From positions 5,491,669-5,531,183 of the forward strand of contig NZ_KK037166.1 of the NCBI RefSeq assembly GCF_000568255.1: a DNA stretch of 39,515 nucleotides, given 5' to 3'. Numbering within the stretch: the stretch's first letter is position 1; each line of letters begins with the position of its first letter. This DNA is from Kutzneria sp. 744. GTDB lineage: Bacteria > Actinomycetota > Actinomycetes > Mycobacteriales > Pseudonocardiaceae. A model generated the notes under the pieces. The model ran no database searches and was not told the origin of the DNA. It saw nothing but the letters and a program-made list of their open reading frames with translations. A program made the position numbers and the translations under genes. This document shows positions 1 to 8,444 of the stretch, piece after piece.

Positions 1-719
1 CGTCGGTCTGGGCGTTGTTGCTTCGCACCGGCTGGGGGACGGCTCCGGACGGCTCGGCTCGGGCCGACGCGGGGCCGGCTCCTTGGCCCGCATCGGCTCG
101 TGCGCAATGCGCTCGATCAGCTCGGTCGGCAGCACCGACTTGTCCGACGGCGTCTCCTTGCGGACCGAACCGACGGTGATCGGCTTGCGGTCCTCCTTGG
201 CGATGATCCGGTCCTCGCCCACGGCCAGCAGCCGCGACTGGTCGGACAGCGACCGCATCCGCGTGGACTCCGCGCGCAACGCCACCCGCTCGACCAGGAC
301 CTCGCCGCCCAGCAGCGCCTCGAGGTTCTCCCGCAGCGCACGCAGCTCGCCGCGCAGCGCGTCCAGGTCCTCGCGGGACTCCTCCTCGACCCGGCGGCGG
401 GTCTCGGCCTCGATCTCCAGCTCGTACTCCCGCCGGGCCGCGACCTCGCGCTCCAGCTCCAGCTCGTAGACGGCCTGCAGGTCGGCGACCTCGTCCTCGC
501 TGGCGGCGGCCTCTCGGCGGTACTTGACCGCCAGGAACGCGCCCACCAGGGCGGCCCACAGCGCCGCGAGGACGCCGAGGCGCAAGAACCTCGCGTCGTT
601 GCTCAGCACGAGGACGGCGGTCCGGCGATGGCCAGGACGAGAACCGCTACCAGGAGTAGCCGACCGTATCCACGACTGTCACCGCGCTCGCCTTCGGTCA
701 AGCCGCTGCGGCCGGTCAT
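1..719 (-). pseudogene. DUF6779-like membrane protein, partial at left edge, apparent frameshift
   Basis: The start is an ATG at 719 and the reading frame runs off the left edge, so the C-terminus is missing. The first 35 or so residues end in a hydrophobic run (LLLVAVLVLAIAG) and then reach a stop. One frame over, the protein continues with a second membrane segment (LGVLAALWAALVGAFLAVKY), a long charged Glu/Arg coiled-coil-like stretch, and a Pro/Arg-rich tail. A one-base loss around 619-625 reconciles the two halves. Two membrane segments followed by a coiled coil, placed downstream of folK and DUF3180, match the DUF6779 proteins of actinomycetes, whose function is unknown. The frame break could be a real mutation or a sequence error, and three similar breaks nearby favour error. 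The family name rests on recall of architecture and gene order. Confidence 0.6.
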
Positions 720-755
720 GGGCTCTACGGTACCGGTCAGTTACCCGAACGAGAC

Positions 756-1242
756 CTACCCGGACCCGATTGGCCCCTCAACGGAGGCCGACGTTGTCAT
801 CCTGCTGCGGAGGATCCGGGTCTTGCAGCAGTGCTCCAACCACAAAGCGGCGGCAACCAGCGCGGCCGAACCGACCAGTCCGATGAACGCGGTCGTCTGG
901 TCCGCACCCGCCGCCGGGGACACCACCCCCGGCAGGACCGTGACCACCACGCCGGCCCACATTTCCGGCTATGAACGCGCCCACCAGCGACGACGCCTTG
1001 GCCAAGGCGACCGCCCGCGCGGCGGTCAGCGGCTGCACCGGCCGGGCCCCCGGCTTGCCGGTGATCCGGTTGCGCAGCTGCCAGGCCAGGATCGCCTCTA
1101 CCACCGCCAGCACGCCGAAAGTCACGCCGGCCAGCCGCGGCAGCGTCGGTAGGTCCGCGTAGGCCAGCCGCAGCACGATCGCCGTCAGCAGGGCCGCCAC
1201 CAGCGCTATGCCGAACAGGTCTCGGATTCTCGTGAACTTCAT
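756..1242 (-). pseudogene. DUF3180 membrane protein with one-base frame break
   Basis: The ATG at 1242 shares its A with the folK stop (TGATG), so translation is probably coupled to folK. The first half has two membrane segments (FGIALVAALLTAIVLRL and LAGVTFGVLAVVEAILAW) and reads through to VGAFIAG. The frame then slips, and the expected continuation, MWAGVVVTVLPG followed by a final membrane segment LVGSAALVAAALWLEH, lies in the neighbouring frame and ends at 756. Dropping one A from the AAA run (T run at 962-964 on the plus strand) gives one open frame of 162 codons, the normal DUF3180 size with four membrane segments. DUF3180 follows folK in most actinomycetes and has no assigned function. 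The lesion may be a sequence error. Confidence 0.75.
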
Positions 1243-1730
1243 CACCACTCCAGCCGGAGATCGTCCCGGCGGCGCACTCCGTCGGCGCTCAACCCGGCCA
1301 TAACGTCCTTGATCGGGCCGTGTCCGGCCAGCACCGCGCCAGGCTCGATGTCCAGCCATGGAATCAGCACCGTGGCCCGCTCGGGAGTGCCCGGATGGGG
1401 CAACACCAACTCAGGATGCACAGAAGTCACACCGTCCACAGTGACCACATCGACATCAAGCGTGCGCGGGCCCCAGTGTTTCGTCCGGACCCGACCGGCC
1501 TCGTTCTCCAGCCGCTGCCCCAACCGCAGCCAGCCCCACTCGTCGAGCTCGTCGGCCTCGACGATGACGACCGCGTTCAGGAAGTCGGGCTGATCCTCCA
1601 CGCCCCACGCCGCCGTCTCGTAGATCGGGGACACGGCCTGGAGGTGCTCGCGCAGGCCCGTCACGGCGCCCTGGAGCAACGCGAACCGGTCCCCCAGGTT
1701 GGAACCCAGCGACAGCACCGCCCGTGTCAC
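1242..1730 (-). CDS. folK: 2-amino-4-hydroxy-6-hydroxymethyldihydropteridine pyrophosphokinase
   Basis: FolK moves pyrophosphate from ATP to 6-hydroxymethyl-7,8-dihydropterin, giving the substrate for FolP. The GTG start at 1730 overlaps the folB stop (GTGA), which indicates translational coupling and decides the start over longer upstream frames. The protein is 162 residues, a usual size. The N-terminus has the family's [11 protein letters not shown] signature near residues 5-15, the middle has the pterin-binding run ETAAWG followed by QPDFLNAV, and RTLDVDVV near residues 95-102 supplies the metal-binding aspartates. It is the last enzyme gene of the folE-folP-folB-folK operon. The identification is secure. 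Confidence 0.95.
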   Translation of the reverse strand: MTRAVLSLGSNLGDRFALLQGAVTGLREHLQAVSPIYETAAWGVEDQPDFLNAVVIVEADELDEWGWLRLGQRLENEAGRVRTKHWGPRTLDVDVVTVDGVTSVHPELVLPHPGTPERATVLIPWLDIEPGAVLAGHGPIKDVMAGLSADGVRRRDDLRLEW

Positions 1731-2089
1731 GAGCGGCCCCGGCGCACCGTGACCGCAACGTCCTGGAAGGACAGCGGAATCGGCGCCGACGGCTTGTGCA
1801 CCGTCACCTCGACCTCGCGCACCCGCTCGTCCATCAACACCTCGTCGGCGATGTCGCCCGCGACCGTCTCGATGAGATCCCGCGGATCGCCGGCCACGAT
1901 CGCCGCCACCCGCTCCGCCAGCTCGCCGTAGTGCATGGTCTGGGTCAGGTCGTCGCTCGCCGCCGCGGCCGTCAGGTCCATCCACACCGTCACGTCGATC
2001 AGGAAGTCCTGCCCGTCGCGCTTCTCGTGCTCGAACACACCGTGATAGCCACGCACCCGCAGCCCGGTCAACGTGATCCGGTCGCTCAC
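1727..2089 (-). CDS. folB: Dihydroneopterin aldolase
   Basis: FolB cleaves 7,8-dihydroneopterin to 6-hydroxymethyl-7,8-dihydropterin and glycolaldehyde in the folate pathway. The protein is 120 residues, the family norm, beginning with [20 protein letters not shown], the conserved N-terminus that includes the pterin-site glycine-tyrosine-histidine. The GTG start at 2089 is preceded by GAGGTG with a 5-base gap. It overlaps folK by 4 bases. Its own start region is the unit copied in the tandem repeat directly upstream (2084-2391), so three extra copies of its ribosome binding site and first codons lie between folP and the true start. Confidence 0.95.
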   Translation of the reverse strand: MSDRITLTGLRVRGYHGVFEHEKRDGQDFLIDVTVWMDLTAAAASDDLTQTMHYGELAERVAAIVAGDPRDLIETVAGDIADEVLMDERVREVEVTVHKPSAPIPLSFQDVAVTVRRGRS

Positions 2090-2391
2090 TGCGGCACCTC
2101 GCTAGCGCTCGGTGTCCGCATTCGCGGACGCACTGCGCTGAATGACTCGCTCGCAAGCTCGCTCACTGCGGCACCTCGCAAGCGCTCGATGTCCGCATTC
2201 GCGGACGCACTGCGCTGAATGACTCGCTCGCAAGCTCGCTCACTGCGGCACCTCGCAAGCGCTCGATGTCCGCATTCGCGGACGCTCTGCGCTGAATGAC
2301 TCGCTCGCAAGCTCGCTCACTGCGGCACCTCGCAAGCGCTCGATGTCCGCATTCGCGGACGCACTGCGCTGAATGACTCGCTCACAAGCTC
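2084..2391. repeat. Four tandem 77-bp repeats between folP and folB
   Basis: Four head-to-tail units begin at 2084, 2161, 2238 and 2315, each exactly 77 bp and differing by only a few substitutions (the first unit has gctagcgctcggtg where the others have gcaagcgctcgatg). Read on the minus strand, the array starts at the folP stop codon (TGAGCGAGCTTG) and each unit ends in GAGGTGCCGCAGTGAGCGA, which is the ribosome binding site and first codons of folB. Each unit also holds a hairpin, GTCCGC-GAAT-GCGGAC. Because 77 is not a multiple of 3, each decoy start opens a different frame. The array lies wholly in the intergenic gap and does not interrupt either enzyme. Confidence 0.95.
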
Positions 2392-2393
2392 GC

Positions 2394-3236
2394 TCATTCG
2401 CCGCTTCCCCTCTGCCAGGCCCGCACCACCAGCGCCGCGTCCATCGACCGGCCGACGTCGTGCACCCGCACGCCCCACACGCCCGCCGCCGCGGCCAGCG
2501 CGGTGATCGTCGTCGTCGCCACCTCACGCCCGTCCGGCGGCCTCGGATTGCCGTCGGCGTCGGCCAGCAGCGCGCCGAGAAAGCGTTTGCGGGACGCCCC
2601 GACCAGCAGCGGGAAACCCATGCCCAGCAACTGGTCCAAGCCGTGCAGCAGGGCCCAGTCGTGCTCGCGCCGCTTGGCGAAGCCCAGCCCCGGGTCCAGC
2701 ACCAGCGCGTCGGCCGACACCCCGGCCGCCAGCGCCGCGTCCACCCGTGCCGACAGCTCGTCGCGCACCTCGGCCACCACGTCCCGGTAGGTCGCCAGGT
2801 CGGTCATGTTCTTGCTGTGGCCCCGCCAGTGCATCAGGATCCACGGCGCCCCGCTGACCGCGACCACCTTGGCCATCTGCGGGTCGGCCAGGCCGCCCGA
2901 CACGTCGTTGACCACCGCCGCGCCCGCGCCCAGGGCCGCGTCCGCCACGACGGCCCGGGTCGTGTCCACGCTGACCAGCACGCCCTGGGCCGACAGCTGC
3001 TCGATCACCGGCACCACCCGGGCGATCTCCACATCCGCGTCCACCCGGTCCGCCCCCGGCCGCGTCGACTCGCCGCCCACGTCCACCAGGTCCGCGCCGC
3101 GTTCCCACAGCTCAAGGCCGTGCCGCACGGCATCCTCGGTGTGCAGATACCGCCCGCCGTCCGAGAAGGAGTCGGCGGTGACGTTCACCACACCCATCAC
3201 GACGCAGCGGTCGGGATTCGGCAACCGGCTGTGCAC
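2394..3236 (-). CDS. folP: Dihydropteroate synthase
   Basis: FolP condenses 6-hydroxymethyl-7,8-dihydropterin pyrophosphate with p-aminobenzoate to dihydropteroate; it is the sulfonamide target. The protein is 280 residues. It has the TIM-barrel signatures MGVVNVTADSFSDGG (residues 14-28, pyrophosphate loop), VDVGGESTRPGA (about 51-62) and VVNDVSGG (about 111-118), then LDPGLGFAKR and LVGASRKRFLG toward the C-terminus. The GTG start at 3236 directly follows the folE stop (TAG-GTG, no gap), so the two are probably co-translated. Its stop begins the 77-bp repeat array. A complete gene with no lesion. Confidence 0.95.
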   Translation of the reverse strand: MHSRLPNPDRCVVMGVVNVTADSFSDGGRYLHTEDAVRHGLELWERGADLVDVGGESTRPGADRVDADVEIARVVPVIEQLSAQGVLVSVDTTRAVVADAALGAGAAVVNDVSGGLADPQMAKVVAVSGAPWILMHWRGHSKNMTDLATYRDVVAEVRDELSARVDAALAAGVSADALVLDPGLGFAKRREHDWALLHGLDQLLGMGFPLLVGASRKRFLGALLADADGNPRPPDGREVATTTITALAAAAGVWGVRVHDVGRSMDAALVVRAWQRGSGE

Positions 3237-3808
3237 CTAACGTCCCTTGATCAGTTCGATCGCCTCGGCCCGCGAGGTCGCCGAAGTCTTGAATATCCCC
3301 CGCACCGCCGACGTCGTCGTCCGCGTGCCCGGCTTTCGCACCCCGCGCATCGCCATGCACAGATGCTCCGCCTCGACCACCACGATCGCCCCGCGTGGAT
3401 TCAACTTCGCCATCAGCGAGTCCGCCACCTGCGAGGTCAGCCGCTCCTGCACCTGCGGCCGCCGCGCATACAGATCCACCAGCCGCGCCAGCTTCGACAA
3501 TCCCGTCACCCGACCATCCGCATTCGGAATATAGCCGACATGCGCAACCCCATGGAATGGGACCAAATGGTGTTCACAGGTCGAGTACATCGGAATGTCG
3601 GTGACGAGAACCAATTCCTCATGGCTTTCGTCGAATGTCTTCTCGAGGACGGATTCCGGGTCGGTGTACAGGCCGGCGAACAGCTCGCGGTAGGAGCGGG
3701 CGACCCGGGCCGGGGTGTCCCGAAGGCCGTCGCGCTCGGGGTCCTCGCCGCAGGCGATGAGCAGCTCGCGGACGGCCGCCTCGGCGCGCGCCCGGTCGAA
3801 CCGCCCAT
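3237..3808 (-). pseudogene. folE: GTP cyclohydrolase I, frame broken at the start codon
   Basis: FolE converts GTP to 7,8-dihydroneopterin triphosphate, the first step of folate synthesis. The coding frame is well conserved from [16 protein letters not shown] through [18 protein letters not shown]-type sequence, [13 protein letters not shown] (zinc-site Cys and His) and CLMAM-like [15 protein letters not shown], to the stop at 3237. That frame has no ATG, GTG or TTG upstream of a late TTG at 3614. An ATG with AAAGGG 5 bases upstream lies at 3808 but in the neighbouring frame. Adding one G to the GGG run right after that ATG (C run 3804-3806 on the plus strand) gives a normal 190-residue FolE. 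An ATT at about 3822 is a poor alternative start. The gene should be essential without external folate, so a sequence error is the likeliest explanation. Confidence 0.85.
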
Positions 3809-4080
3809 GAGCGCCCTTTACAATGACCTTATAAGTGAACGTGACTCAGCATCCTTCAAATCTTCGGTGGACGGCTCGTTTATACGTGGAGCCCCGTTCG
3901 GCTATATAGGTGGGGTAGCGGTATCCCAAGGGTCGGCCGAACGGAAGAGTTATTTAAAAAGTTCACTGTCGTTACTATTTTGTGCTGCTGGGCCTGGTAC
4001 AGATGGGGCGCAACGGAATTTCCAGCGCAGGAATAGCGCGAGTCTCTTGGTCAACGCATCGGGTCGCGAGACCTGACCAT
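3809..4080. other. AT-rich gap between ftsH and folE
   Basis: This stretch is clearly richer in A and T than the surrounding genes (for example tatttaaaaagttcac near 3950 and the tataaacg-type run near 3880 on the minus strand). If the ftsH frame break at 4190 is corrected, the ftsH frame would run on to 3950, but codon use in that tail looks non-coding. No recognisable gene lies here. It probably carries the promoter of the fol genes. Confidence 0.5.
3901..3929 (-). promoter_or_regulatory. Candidate promoter of the fol operon
   Basis: On the minus strand, TTGGGA (3929-3924) and TATAGC (3906-3901) are separated by 17 bases, a sigma-70-like arrangement. The predicted start of transcription would be about 85 bases upstream of the folE ATG. 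This was assigned by eye only; other AT-rich -10-like boxes lie nearby. Confidence 0.35.
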
Positions 4081-6129
4081 TTATTCGCCCGATATAGAGT
4101 TTAAGGATGGTGCCGGGCAGCTCGCCGCCGCCGGGAACGGTCGCGACCGGGGTGGGCGCGGGCTCCGGCTCGGGCGCGTCCTCCGGACCGGGGGCCACGG
4201 CTCGCCGCGCTCCTTGGCCAGCTCGCCGGGGGTCTTGACCGGCGGCTTGTCGGACGGGGTGCGGTTGCCGAAGTTGTTGAACTCGGTGATCCGCGGCCGC
4301 TTCTGCACCCGGGCGAAGACCCGCTCCAGGTCCTTCTGGTGCAGCGTCTCCTTGTCCACCAGCTCCAGCACGAGGTCGTCGAGCACGTCGCGGTAGGTGT
4401 TGAGCACCTGCCACGCCTCGTCGTGCGCGGCCTCGATGAGCTTGCGCACTTCCTCGTCGATCTCGTGCGCGACCTCGAGGGAGTAGTCCGGCGCGTGCGA
4501 CATCTGGCGGCCGAGGAACGGCTCGCCCTCGTGCTGGCCGTACTTCACGGCGCCGAGGCGGGCGCTCATGCCGTAGTCGGCGACCATCGCGCGGGCGATC
4601 TTGGTGGCCTGCTCGATGTCGTTGGAGGCACCGGTGGTGGGCTCGTGGAAGACCAGCTCCTCGGCGGCGCGGCCGCCGAGCGCGAACACCAGCCGGGCGA
4701 TCATCTCGGACCTGGTCATCAGGTCCTTGTCCTCCTCGGGCACCGACAGCGTGTGGCCGCCGGTGCGGCCGCGCGCCAGGATGGTGACCTTGTAGACGGG
4801 GTCGATGTCCGGCATGGCCCACGCGGCCAGGGCGTGCCCGGCCTCGTGGTACGCGGTGATCTTCTTCTCCTTCTCGGAGATGATCTTGCTCTTGCGGGCC
4901 GGTCCGCCGATCACGCGGTCGACCGACTCCTCCAGCGCGGCGCCGGTGATGATGGTGCCGTTGTGCCGGGCGGTGAGCAGGGCGGCCTCGTTGATCACGT
5001 TGGCCAGGTCGGCCCCGGAGAAGCCCACGGTGCGCTTGGCCAGGCCGTCGAGGTCGGCGTCCTGGGCCAACGGCTTGCCCTTGGCGTGCACCCGCAGGAT
5101 GGCCTGGCGGCCACGCATGTCGGGGGCGCCGACGGGGATCTGCCGGTCGAAGCGGCCCGGGCGCAGCAGCGCCGGGTCCAGGATGTCGGGCCGGTTGGTG
5201 GCCGCGATCAGGATGATGCCGCCACGCGAGTCGAAGCCGTCCATCTCGACCAGCAGCTGGTTGAGGGTCTGCTCGCGCTCGTCGTGGCCGCCGCCGAGGC
5301 CCGCGCCGCGGTGCCGGCCGACGGCGTCGATCTCGTCGACGAAGATGATGCACGGGGCGTTCTGCTTGGCCTGCTCGAACAGGTCACGCACGCGGGAGGC
5401 GCCGACACCGACGAACATCTCGACGAAGTCCGAGCCGGAGATCGAGTAGAACGGCACCCCGGCCTCGCCGGCGACGGCCCGGGCCAGCAGGGTCTTGCCG
5501 GTGCCCGGCGGGCCGTAGAGCAGCACGCCCTTGGGGATCTTGGCGCCGAGCGCCTGATATCGGCCGGGATTCTGCAGGAAGTCCTTGATCTCGTGGAGTT
5601 CCTCGACGGCCTCGTCAGCGCCGGCGACGTCGCCGAACGTCGTCTTGGGCATGTCCTTGGACAGCTGCTTGGCCCGGGACTTGCCGAAGTTCAGCACCCG
5701 GTTGCCGCCGCCCTGGACGTTGTTCATCATCCACATCAACACCAGCAGCAGCAGGCCGATGGGCACCAGGATGATGAGCATCTGCACGAACGCCGACTCG
5801 GTGGTGACCTTCACGTCATAGGAGCCGACCTTGTTGGCCGGGTCCTGAAGCATCCGGAAGATCGCGTCCTCGGACCCGTTGGCCGGAATGAACGTGATGA
5901 TCTGGGAGTGCCCGTTGAACGGCGTGTTCAGGTCGAGCCGGAGCCGCTGCTCCTTGTCGTCCAGTTGGGCGGCCTTGACATTGCCCTTCTGCACCTGGCT
6001 AATTGCATCCGAGGTCTGCACCTGGGTGTAGCCACGGGTGTCATCGGCCAGCACGTTGATGGCCAGATAGACAACAACCGCCGCCACGATCCAGATCAGC
6101 GGGTTGCGGAGAACGCGCTTGCGGTCCAT
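4081..6129 (-). CDS. ftsH: ATP-dependent zinc metalloprotease FtsH
   Basis: This is a membrane-anchored AAA+ protease that pulls out and degrades membrane and unstable cytosolic proteins. It has two membrane segments (about residues 11-28 and 117-136) flanking an extracytoplasmic domain. These are followed by Walker A GPPGTGKT (206-213), Walker B IIFVDEID (261-268), the second region of homology [19 protein letters not shown]-type (311-329), the zinc site HEAGH (428-432) and a third ligand Asp near 504. The ATG at 6129 is in a [10 protein letters not shown] context typical of actinomycetes. After EPWPP, near residue 645, the frame switches from acidic/Pro-rich ([12 protein letters not shown]) to an Arg/Ser/Pro run ending at 4081. 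One missing C in the run at 4190-4194 would explain this and extend the tail toward 3950. Only the dispensable-looking tail is affected. Confidence 0.93.
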   Translation of the reverse strand: MDRKRVLRNPLIWIVAAVVVYLAINVLADDTRGYTQVQTSDAISQVQKGNVKAAQLDDKEQRLRLDLNTPFNGHSQIITFIPANGSEDAIFRMLQDPANKVGSYDVKVTTESAFVQMLIILVPIGLLLLVLMWMMNNVQGGGNRVLNFGKSRAKQLSKDMPKTTFGDVAGADEAVEELHEIKDFLQNPGRYQALGAKIPKGVLLYGPPGTGKTLLARAVAGEAGVPFYSISGSDFVEMFVGVGASRVRDLFEQAKQNAPCIIFVDEIDAVGRHRGAGLGGGHDEREQTLNQLLVEMDGFDSRGGIILIAATNRPDILDPALLRPGRFDRQIPVGAPDMRGRQAILRVHAKGKPLAQDADLDGLAKRTVGFSGADLANVINEAALLTARHNGTIITGAALEESVDRVIGGPARKSKIISEKEKKITAYHEAGHALAAWAMPDIDPVYKVTILARGRTGGHTLSVPEEDKDLMTRSEMIARLVFALGGRAAEELVFHEPTTGASNDIEQATKIARAMVADYGMSARLGAVKYGQHEGEPFLGRQMSHAPDYSLEVAHEIDEEVRKLIEAAHDEAWQVLNTYRDVLDDLVLELVDKETLHQKDLERVFARVQKRPRITEFNNFGNRTPSDKPPVKTPGELAKERGEPWPPVRRTRPSRSPRPPRSRPFPAAASCPAPSLNSISGE

Positions 6130-6626
6130 GCACCTACGGCCGTCACGCGGCCTCGACCCTCCCTGCGTTTACGTCAAGCCCTGCCTCACGACACTGCTCA
6201 ACACGTCGAGCGGCGATGTCACCGCCTTCGGCGGGACAGCCCCGTTCAGCTAGCTTACCGCCCGCCGCCGTCGGACCACGGTCGGAAGTTCGGCGCTGGG
6301 CCGGCGGCGGCCTCATGACGCTCCCAACGTTCGGAGCAGGGACGGGGTTCCCCGACATGACCGGAGACACGCCGCCGCCATTCGGGTTGAACCGCGCTCG
6401 CGGCGGCCACGTACCTCCGTGGGCCGCACTGCACCGGAAGAAGGAGGGCACCCGGGTGCCAACGCCACTGACACGATGACCTGTTCGGCCCAGGGAGCTG
6501 CGCTGTTCGGTCCAATCCGACCGGACGGGGCCCGCGGCTGTTACAGCCCGGGGCCCCCACGTCGACGATCCGAGGAGAACAGCCCGCGCCCGCTCTGGAC
6601 GCCGACCAGGAGGTTCGCGCACCACC
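6130..6626. other. Divergent gap between ftsH and the SBP-VWA gene
   Basis: About 500 bases without a convincing gene. It should hold the ftsH promoter and the leader of the downstream plus-strand gene. The open frames crossing it are GC-rich shadows. Apart from the strong hairpin at 6527-6557, no clear motif was recognised; a TTGACG on the minus strand (6177-6172) has no good partner box. Confidence 0.4.
6527..6557 (+). promoter_or_regulatory. Strong leader hairpin upstream of the SBP-VWA gene
   Basis: GGGGCCC / GGCTG pair with CAGCC / GGGCCCC around a 3-base loop, a near-perfect 31-base hairpin about 70 bases before the ATG at 6627. No U-run follows. It may be a leader structure or an mRNA-stability element; its role is inferred only from position. 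Confidence 0.4.
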
Positions 6627-8348
6627 ATGTCTACGCCAACAGGAGCCCACCGGCCGCCTTCCCGGCCGGAGCGGGGTCGAAAGTGGCACTTCTTCCTGCC
6701 CATTCTGGTCGCCGTGCTGGCCGTGGGCGGGGTTGTGGTGGCCAACACGGCCAACTCGGTCCGGTGCGCAGGCCAGGTGCCGCTGAGGGTGGCGGTGACA
6801 CCGAGCGCGGCCCCCGCGGTGCAGTCGGTGGCCGACGCCTTCGAGCACGACCAGTCCTCGGTCAACGGGCAGTGCGTAAAGGTGTCCGTGGTCAGCGAGG
6901 GCTCGGCCGACGTGGTGCAGTCGCTGCCGACAAGACCCATCGACCCGCCGGCGCTGTGGATCCCGGACTCGTCGCTGTGGGTGTCGACGGCGCAGGGCCT
7001 GGACAACAAGGACCCGGTGAACAGCCCCAAGCTGGCCGAGCACCCCTCGCTGGCGTCGTCGCCGCTGGTGGTCTCGGCCAGCACGGCGCAGGCCACCAAA
7101 CTGGGCTGGCCCAAGTCGCCGGTGAGCTGGCAGCGGCTGGTGACCGGGCAGACCCCGATCGCGATCACCGATCCGCTGACCAACACCGAGGGCGTCGCGA
7201 CGCTCGGCCTGGCCCAGGGCCTGTTGCCGGCGCAGTCCAACGGGTTGCCGCCGCAGGAGCTGATCGCCGTGCTGCTGCGGCTGCGCGGCACCACGTTGAA
7301 CTCGGTGAGCGACGGGTTCGACAACATCCGCAGGGACCCGGCCAACGCGCTGCTGTTCACCACCACCGAGCAGTCGGTGGTGTCGTACAACGTGGAGACC
7401 GCGGCCCCGTCCAAGGCGGTGGCGATCTACCCGGCCGAGGGCACCGTGCTGTTCGACTACCCCCTCGTGCGCGTGACCACGAAGAACGAGGTCTCCGGCA
7501 CCGACTCGGCCGCCGCCGCCTTCGAGCAGGAGCTGCGCTCGGCGCGGTCGTCCGGCATCTTCAGCGCCGCCGGCTTCCGTGACCCGAAGGGCACCGCCTC
7601 GGCCAGCTGGGGCGGCAAGGACGGCGTGCAGGCCGCGACCCCGCCGCTGCTGCCGGCACCGTCGGCCGCTCAGGTCGGCACCGTGCTGCGGGCGTGGAAC
7701 GTCGTGCACCTGGACGGGCGGACCCTGGCCGTGATCGACGTGTCCGGCTCGATGACCTCGCCCATGCCCGGCGGGCAGACCCGGATCGAGGTCGCCCGGG
7801 ACGGAGCCCTGGCCGCGATGGCCCTGATGCCCGACAGCACGTACGTGGGGCTTTGGGCGTTCTCGCAGCAGCAGGGGCCGCCCAACGACTGGAAGGAACT
7901 GGTGCCGCTCGGGCCGCTCGGCGGCCAGGTCAACGGCGTCAACCAGCGGTTCGCGCTGCAACAGGCGGCGACGGCGCTGCCGGGCCGGGTGCGGGGCGGC
8001 ACCGCTCTCTACGACACGGCCTTCGCCGCGTACGAGACGCTGCGTGACGACTTCGACCCGACCAAGGTCAACGCCGTCGTGCTGATCACCGACGGCAAGA
8101 ACGAGAAGACCGGCGGCCTGGACCTCAACGGCCTGCTGCAGATGCTGCGGGCCCAGGCCGACCAGTCCAAGCCGGTCGAGGTGATCGGCATCGGGCTGGG
8201 GCCGGACGCCGACATGAACGCCCTGCAGCAGATCGCCGCGGTCACCAACGGCAAGGCCTACCAGGCCATCGACGCCGCCTCGTTCCGCGGCGTCCTGTTC
8301 GACGCCCTGAGCCGCCGCCCCTGCGGCAACACCACCACCGGCTGCTGA
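6627..8348 (+). CDS. Membrane-anchored solute-binding-like protein fused to a VWA domain
   Basis: This 573-residue protein has a short basic N-terminus and a single membrane segment (about residues 22-40, FFLPILVAVLAVGGVVVAN), so most of it lies outside the membrane. Residues about 50-330 resemble a periplasmic extracellular solute-binding domain (RVAVTPSAAPAVQSVADAFE, later a molybdate/ABC-binder-like fold). Residues about 365-565 are a von Willebrand A domain with an intact metal site: D371-x-S373-x-S375 in VIDVSGSM, Thr in GGTALYD, and Asp in LITDGKNE. AGGAGG lies ahead of the ATG. The usual inference is a surface adhesion or complex-assembly role; no ligand can be named. It stands alone between two conserved minus-strand runs and ends at a strong bidirectional terminator. 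Confidence 0.85.
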   Translation: MSTPTGAHRPPSRPERGRKWHFFLPILVAVLAVGGVVVANTANSVRCAGQVPLRVAVTPSAAPAVQSVADAFEHDQSSVNGQCVKVSVVSEGSADVVQSLPTRPIDPPALWIPDSSLWVSTAQGLDNKDPVNSPKLAEHPSLASSPLVVSASTAQATKLGWPKSPVSWQRLVTGQTPIAITDPLTNTEGVATLGLAQGLLPAQSNGLPPQELIAVLLRLRGTTLNSVSDGFDNIRRDPANALLFTTTEQSVVSYNVETAAPSKAVAIYPAEGTVLFDYPLVRVTTKNEVSGTDSAAAAFEQELRSARSSGIFSAAGFRDPKGTASASWGGKDGVQAATPPLLPAPSAAQVGTVLRAWNVVHLDGRTLAVIDVSGSMTSPMPGGQTRIEVARDGALAAMALMPDSTYVGLWAFSQQQGPPNDWKELVPLGPLGGQVNGVNQRFALQQAATALPGRVRGGTALYDTAFAAYETLRDDFDPTKVNAVVLITDGKNEKTGGLDLNGLLQMLRAQADQSKPVEVIGIGLGPDADMNALQQIAAVTNGKAYQAIDAASFRGVLFDALSRRPCGNTTTGC

Positions 8349-8354
8349 CCTTTT

Positions 8355-8418
8355 GTCAGGAAGGGCCCCTTACTGACGTTGAACGTCAGTAAGGGGCCCT
8401 TCCTGACGTTCAACGTCA
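8355..8418. terminator. Bidirectional terminator with repeated CTGACGTT palindrome
   Basis: A perfect inverted repeat of about 25 bp (TCAGGAAGGGCCCCTTACTG and its complement) spans 8356-8406 around a tight turn between the convergent SBP-VWA and hpt genes. Its apex is CTGACGTTGAACGTCAG. The same palindrome, with C for the central G, recurs directly after it at 8402-8418. A terminator for both strands is the simplest reading. Confidence 0.75.
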
Positions 8419-8444
8419 GTATCCGTCCCTTGATCTTGCTCGGG

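Noticed and set aside
100-1152. Long plus-strand open frame of 350 codons
   Set aside because: It is antisense to DUF6779 and DUF3180, is Arg/Gln/Leu-rich, and has no family pattern; a GC-rich shadow.
2084-2391. Repeats as a CRISPR array
   Set aside because: The 77-bp units are contiguous, with no unique spacers and no cas genes nearby.
3506-3808. 100-codon minus-strand open frame starting at the folE ATG
   Set aside because: The frame is Ser/Arg/Pro-rich; the conserved FolE residues lie in the neighbouring frame, so it is the product of the frame break.
4339-6318. Plus-strand open frame of 659 codons across ftsH
   Set aside because: Antisense to a certain FtsH with all motifs; Gly/Asp/Val-rich composition typical of a shadow frame.
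6143-7414. Minus-strand open frame of 423 codons
   Set aside because: Antisense to the SBP-VWA gene, Ser/Thr-rich, no domain pattern.
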